Source: Chryseobacterium sp. H1D6B
Lineage (GTDB): Bacteria > Bacteroidota > Bacteroidia > Flavobacteriales > Weeksellaceae
Direction of reading: 5' to 3'
Length of the DNA stretch: 64,000 nt
Assembly (NCBI RefSeq): GCF_029892445.1
Contig: NZ_JARXVJ010000001.1
Coordinates: 1,302,001-1,366,000, forward strand
Shown: one piece after another, positions 61,915 through 64,000 of the stretch
How the letters are laid out: each line of letters begins with the position of its first letter
Position numbering within the stretch: position 1 is the first letter of the stretch
The notes under the pieces: model-generated
The model's database searches: none
Told to the model about the DNA's origin: nothing
Seen by the model: only the letters and a program-made list of their open reading frames with translations
Translations under genes and position numbers: made by a program

Positions 61915-63243
61915 ATGAAAGTAGTTGTTTTAGGAGGTGGAGAAAGCGGCTGTGGTGCTGCTTATTTAGCAAAGAAAAAAGGTTTGGAAGTATTTCTTTC
62001 AGACAAAGGTACCATTAAGGATAACTACAAGCAGTTTCTTATTGAAAATGATATTGAATTTGAAGAGGGAGACCACGATGAAGAAAGAATTTTAAATGCA
62101 GACTGGATCGTAAAGAGCCCGGGAATTCCTAAGAAAGCTGATATTATCTTTAAAATCCATCAGAAAGGAATCAGGATTTCTTCTGAAATAGAATTTGCGT
62201 CCGAGTTTACCAATGCTAAGATCATTGCGATCACAGGAAGCAACGGTAAAACAACAACCACGTCTCTTATCTACTATATTCTGAAGAATGACGACATGAG
62301 TGTAGGATTAGGCGGAAATATAGGATACAGCTTTGCAAAACAGGTTGCTGATGAAAATTACGAATATTATGTTCTGGAAGTAAGTTCTTTCCAATTAGAT
62401 GATATTCAGAACTTCAGACCTTATATCTCTTTGTTGCTGAACTTATCTAAAGACCATTTGGATCAGTATAATTACGATTACGAAGAATATGCCTTAGCAA
62501 AATTCAGAATCGCTGAAAATCAAGAAAATGATAATTTCTTCATCTACAATAAAGATGATGAAATGAGTAAAAATATTCTTGAAAAATTAGAAATAAAAGC
62601 TAAAATGATCCCTTTTTCCACTAAAGAAACTTTGCAGGAAGGAGGTTTTATTAAAAATGATAAAATTGTGGTGAAACTTAAAGATGAATTTTCAATGAAA
62701 CTTGAAGAACTATCTTTATTAGGAAACCATAACGTTGCTAACAGCTTAGCGGCTTCAATTGCCGGTAAAATACTGGATATCAATAATGAAAGCATCAGAA
62801 ACTCATTAATGACTTTTCAGGCTGTAGAGCATAGATTGGAATTAGTTACTGAAATTGACGGTGTAAAATACATTAACGACAGCAAAGCTACGAATGTAAA
62901 TGCAACCTATTATGCTTTAGAAAGTATGAAAACCCCGACCGTATGGATCGTCGGAGGGCAGGATAAAGGAAACGATTACTCAGAAATTGAGGATCTGGTA
63001 AAAAGAAAGGTAAAAGCAATTGTATGCTTAGGAATCGACAACCAGAAAATTATAGACTTCTTTAAAGATAAAAAAGATTTCATTTATGACACCTCAAGTA
63101 TGGAAGAAGCAGTGAAAATATCAAAATCACTTGCGAAAGACGGTGATACCGTACTGCTTTCACCATGCTGTGCAAGTTTTGATCTATTCAAAAGCTACGA
63201 AGACAGAGGACGCCAGTTTAAACAACAAGTTTTAGGGAACTAG
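61915..63243 (+). CDS. murD: UDP-N-acetylmuramoylalanine--D-glutamate ligase
   Basis: A 442-residue cytosolic Mur ligase that adds D-glutamate to UDP-MurNAc-L-alanine. The N-terminal Rossmann-like domain begins KVVVLGGGESGCGAAYLAKKKG. The ATP loop is ITGSNGKTTTTSLI. LEVSSFQLDDI, LNLSKDHLDQY, VEHRLE, INDSKATNVNATYYAL and LLSPCCASFDLFKSYEDRG follow. It lies 6 bases after mraY and 8 before ftsW, so the genes are tightly packed. Confidence 0.96.
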   Translation: MKVVVLGGGESGCGAAYLAKKKGLEVFLSDKGTIKDNYKQFLIENDIEFEEGDHDEERILNADWIVKSPGIPKKADIIFKIHQKGIRISSEIEFASEFTNAKIIAITGSNGKTTTTSLIYYILKNDDMSVGLGGNIGYSFAKQVADENYEYYVLEVSSFQLDDIQNFRPYISLLLNLSKDHLDQYNYDYEEYALAKFRIAENQENDNFFIYNKDDEMSKNILEKLEIKAKMIPFSTKETLQEGGFIKNDKIVVKLKDEFSMKLEELSLLGNHNVANSLAASIAGKILDINNESIRNSLMTFQAVEHRLELVTEIDGVKYINDSKATNVNATYYALESMKTPTVWIVGGQDKGNDYSEIEDLVKRKVKAIVCLGIDNQKIIDFFKDKKDFIYDTSSMEEAVKISKSLAKDGDTVLLSPCCASFDLFKSYEDRGRQFKQQVLGN

Positions 63244-63251
63244 TAAAAATT

Positions 63252-64000
63252 ATGAACGAACAGGACACAGAAAGCAGATTTGAATTTCTAAAGGGCGATA
63301 AAGTACTTTGGATGGTCATTCTTGTGATCTCCATCTTCTCTATCTTCCCTGTATATTCTGCAAGTTCGAATCTGGAATATATTGTAAATAACGGGACCAC
63401 AACAGGCCACGTTATCAAACATATGTTCTTTGTGGTACTCGGTCTTGGAATTATGAGACTGGTAGGAACTGTAAAATATGAATACATCGGAAAACTCAGC
63501 AGCATCATGCTGGGGTTAATGATTATTTTATTAGTAGTCACCATGTTTACAGGCCAGACTATCGACGGAGCGAGTGCTTCAAGATGGCTGAAGATTCCAG
63601 GAACCCCTATTTCTTTCCAGCCTTCATCTTTTGCATTTTTGATGCTTGTCATTTATCTGTGCAGATATTTAACAAAGAAAATAACGAGAGAAAGACTTCC
63701 TATAGAAAACATTATGTACATCTTTGGACCCATTCTTCTTGTTTTTGTATTAGTCGCAAAAGATAACGGTTCTACGGCATTAATGATCTTAATGGTTTCC
63801 GTAATTGTTTTGATTGTAGGACAGCTTCATTGGAAATACATTGCAGGATTCATTTCTGCATCATTTATAGCCATTGTGTTCTTTCTGCTGATTGCATTGA
63901 ATACAAATTTAATAGGCGGAAACCGTGTTCATACATGGATGAGCCGTGTAGAAACATTTACATCAAGTAAAGCAAAGGGAGCCGACGTTGATGACGAAAG
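63252..64000 (+). CDS. ftsW: Lipid II polymerase FtsW, N-terminal part
   Basis: The gene runs off the right end of the window; about 249 residues are visible. It is a polytopic SEDS-family protein. The first segment is WMVILVISIFSIFPVYSAS; ASRWLKIPGTPISFQPSSFAFL is the SEDS hallmark near residue 110, and LVAKDNGSTALMILMVSVIVLIVG the second, including the aspartate that polymerises lipid II. With FtsI it builds septal wall. It follows murD by 8 bases. Confidence 0.93.
   Translation, partial: MNEQDTESRFEFLKGDKVLWMVILVISIFSIFPVYSASSNLEYIVNNGTTTGHVIKHMFFVVLGLGIMRLVGTVKYEYIGKLSSIMLGLMIILLVVTMFTGQTIDGASASRWLKIPGTPISFQPSSFAFLMLVIYLCRYLTKKITRERLPIENIMYIFGPILLVFVLVAKDNGSTALMILMVSVIVLIVGQLHWKYIAGFISASFIAIVFFLLIALNTNLIGGNRVHTWMSRVETFTSSKAKGADVDDE

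Noticed and set aside
63218..63652. 144-codon minus-strand frame at the start of ftsW
   Set aside because: It is a shadow of ftsW with no recognisable protein features.

Overview
The window looks like a chromosomal segment of a Flavobacteriia member (Bacteroidota), most likely Chryseobacterium or a close relative. The reasons are: AT-rich DNA; SusC/SusD and many other TonB-dependent receptors; repeated -7 promoter elements of the TAnnTTTG type in place of sigma70 boxes; starts without clear Shine-Dalgarno sequences; a Bacteroidota-style mraZ-ftsW cluster; and a small double-glycine-leader peptide of the MKNLKKLS type. No tRNA, rRNA, insertion sequence, prophage or CRISPR array was seen. Genus placement is inference.

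Layout. 0-3 kb: the end of tryptophanase (tnaA), two terminator hairpins, then an FAD monooxygenase and a MalY/PatB-type aminotransferase pair. 3-7 kb: a TonB-dependent receptor convergent with a PQQ-type sugar dehydrogenase lipoprotein. 7-9 kb: a BlaI-type repressor and an M56/BlaR1-like protein behind a palindromic operator. 9-25 kb: mostly housekeeping (uvrB, AI-2E-type permease, pabB and a class IV aminotransferase, menD, a 2OG-Fe(II) oxygenase, a PA0069-type radical SAM protein, an AsmA-like giant, DUF2797, a sugar-nucleotide epimerase, DUF2795), with a small Cys-rich GG-leader peptide at 18.05 kb. 25-28 kb: secA. 28-37.5 kb: an iron/siderophore operon of three TonB-dependent receptors and two PepSY membrane proteins. 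37.5-39.5 kb: a ROK kinase and msrA. 39.7-48 kb: a SusC/SusD pair beside a secreted PI-PLC-like phosphodiesterase and a metallophosphoesterase, perhaps a locus for phospho-inositol or phospholipid substrates.

48-53.2 kb is the least ordinary part. A two-component system (a TPR lipoprotein-type histidine kinase with a divergent LuxR-like response regulator) is flanked by two transcription units. Each unit has the same palindrome, TACGG-TTTY-CCGTA, exactly 22 bp upstream of a TACTTTT(G/C) -7 element. One unit is a single-pass membrane protein on the minus strand. The other is an operon of KTSC-like, YegP/DUF1508, DUF6232-like and Cys-rich secreted proteins on the plus strand. Between them lie three tandem 11-bp repeats, a predicted pseudoknot leader and a tiny Gly-rich secreted peptide. 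I propose this as an undescribed, self-contained regulon whose output genes are controlled by the embedded response regulator.

53-64 kb: GNAT, engB and an alpha/beta hydrolase on the minus strand, then the division/cell wall cluster mraZ-rsmH-ftsL-ftsI-murE-mraY-murD-ftsW, cut by the window end. Function calls rest on reading motifs by eye; no database search was run.
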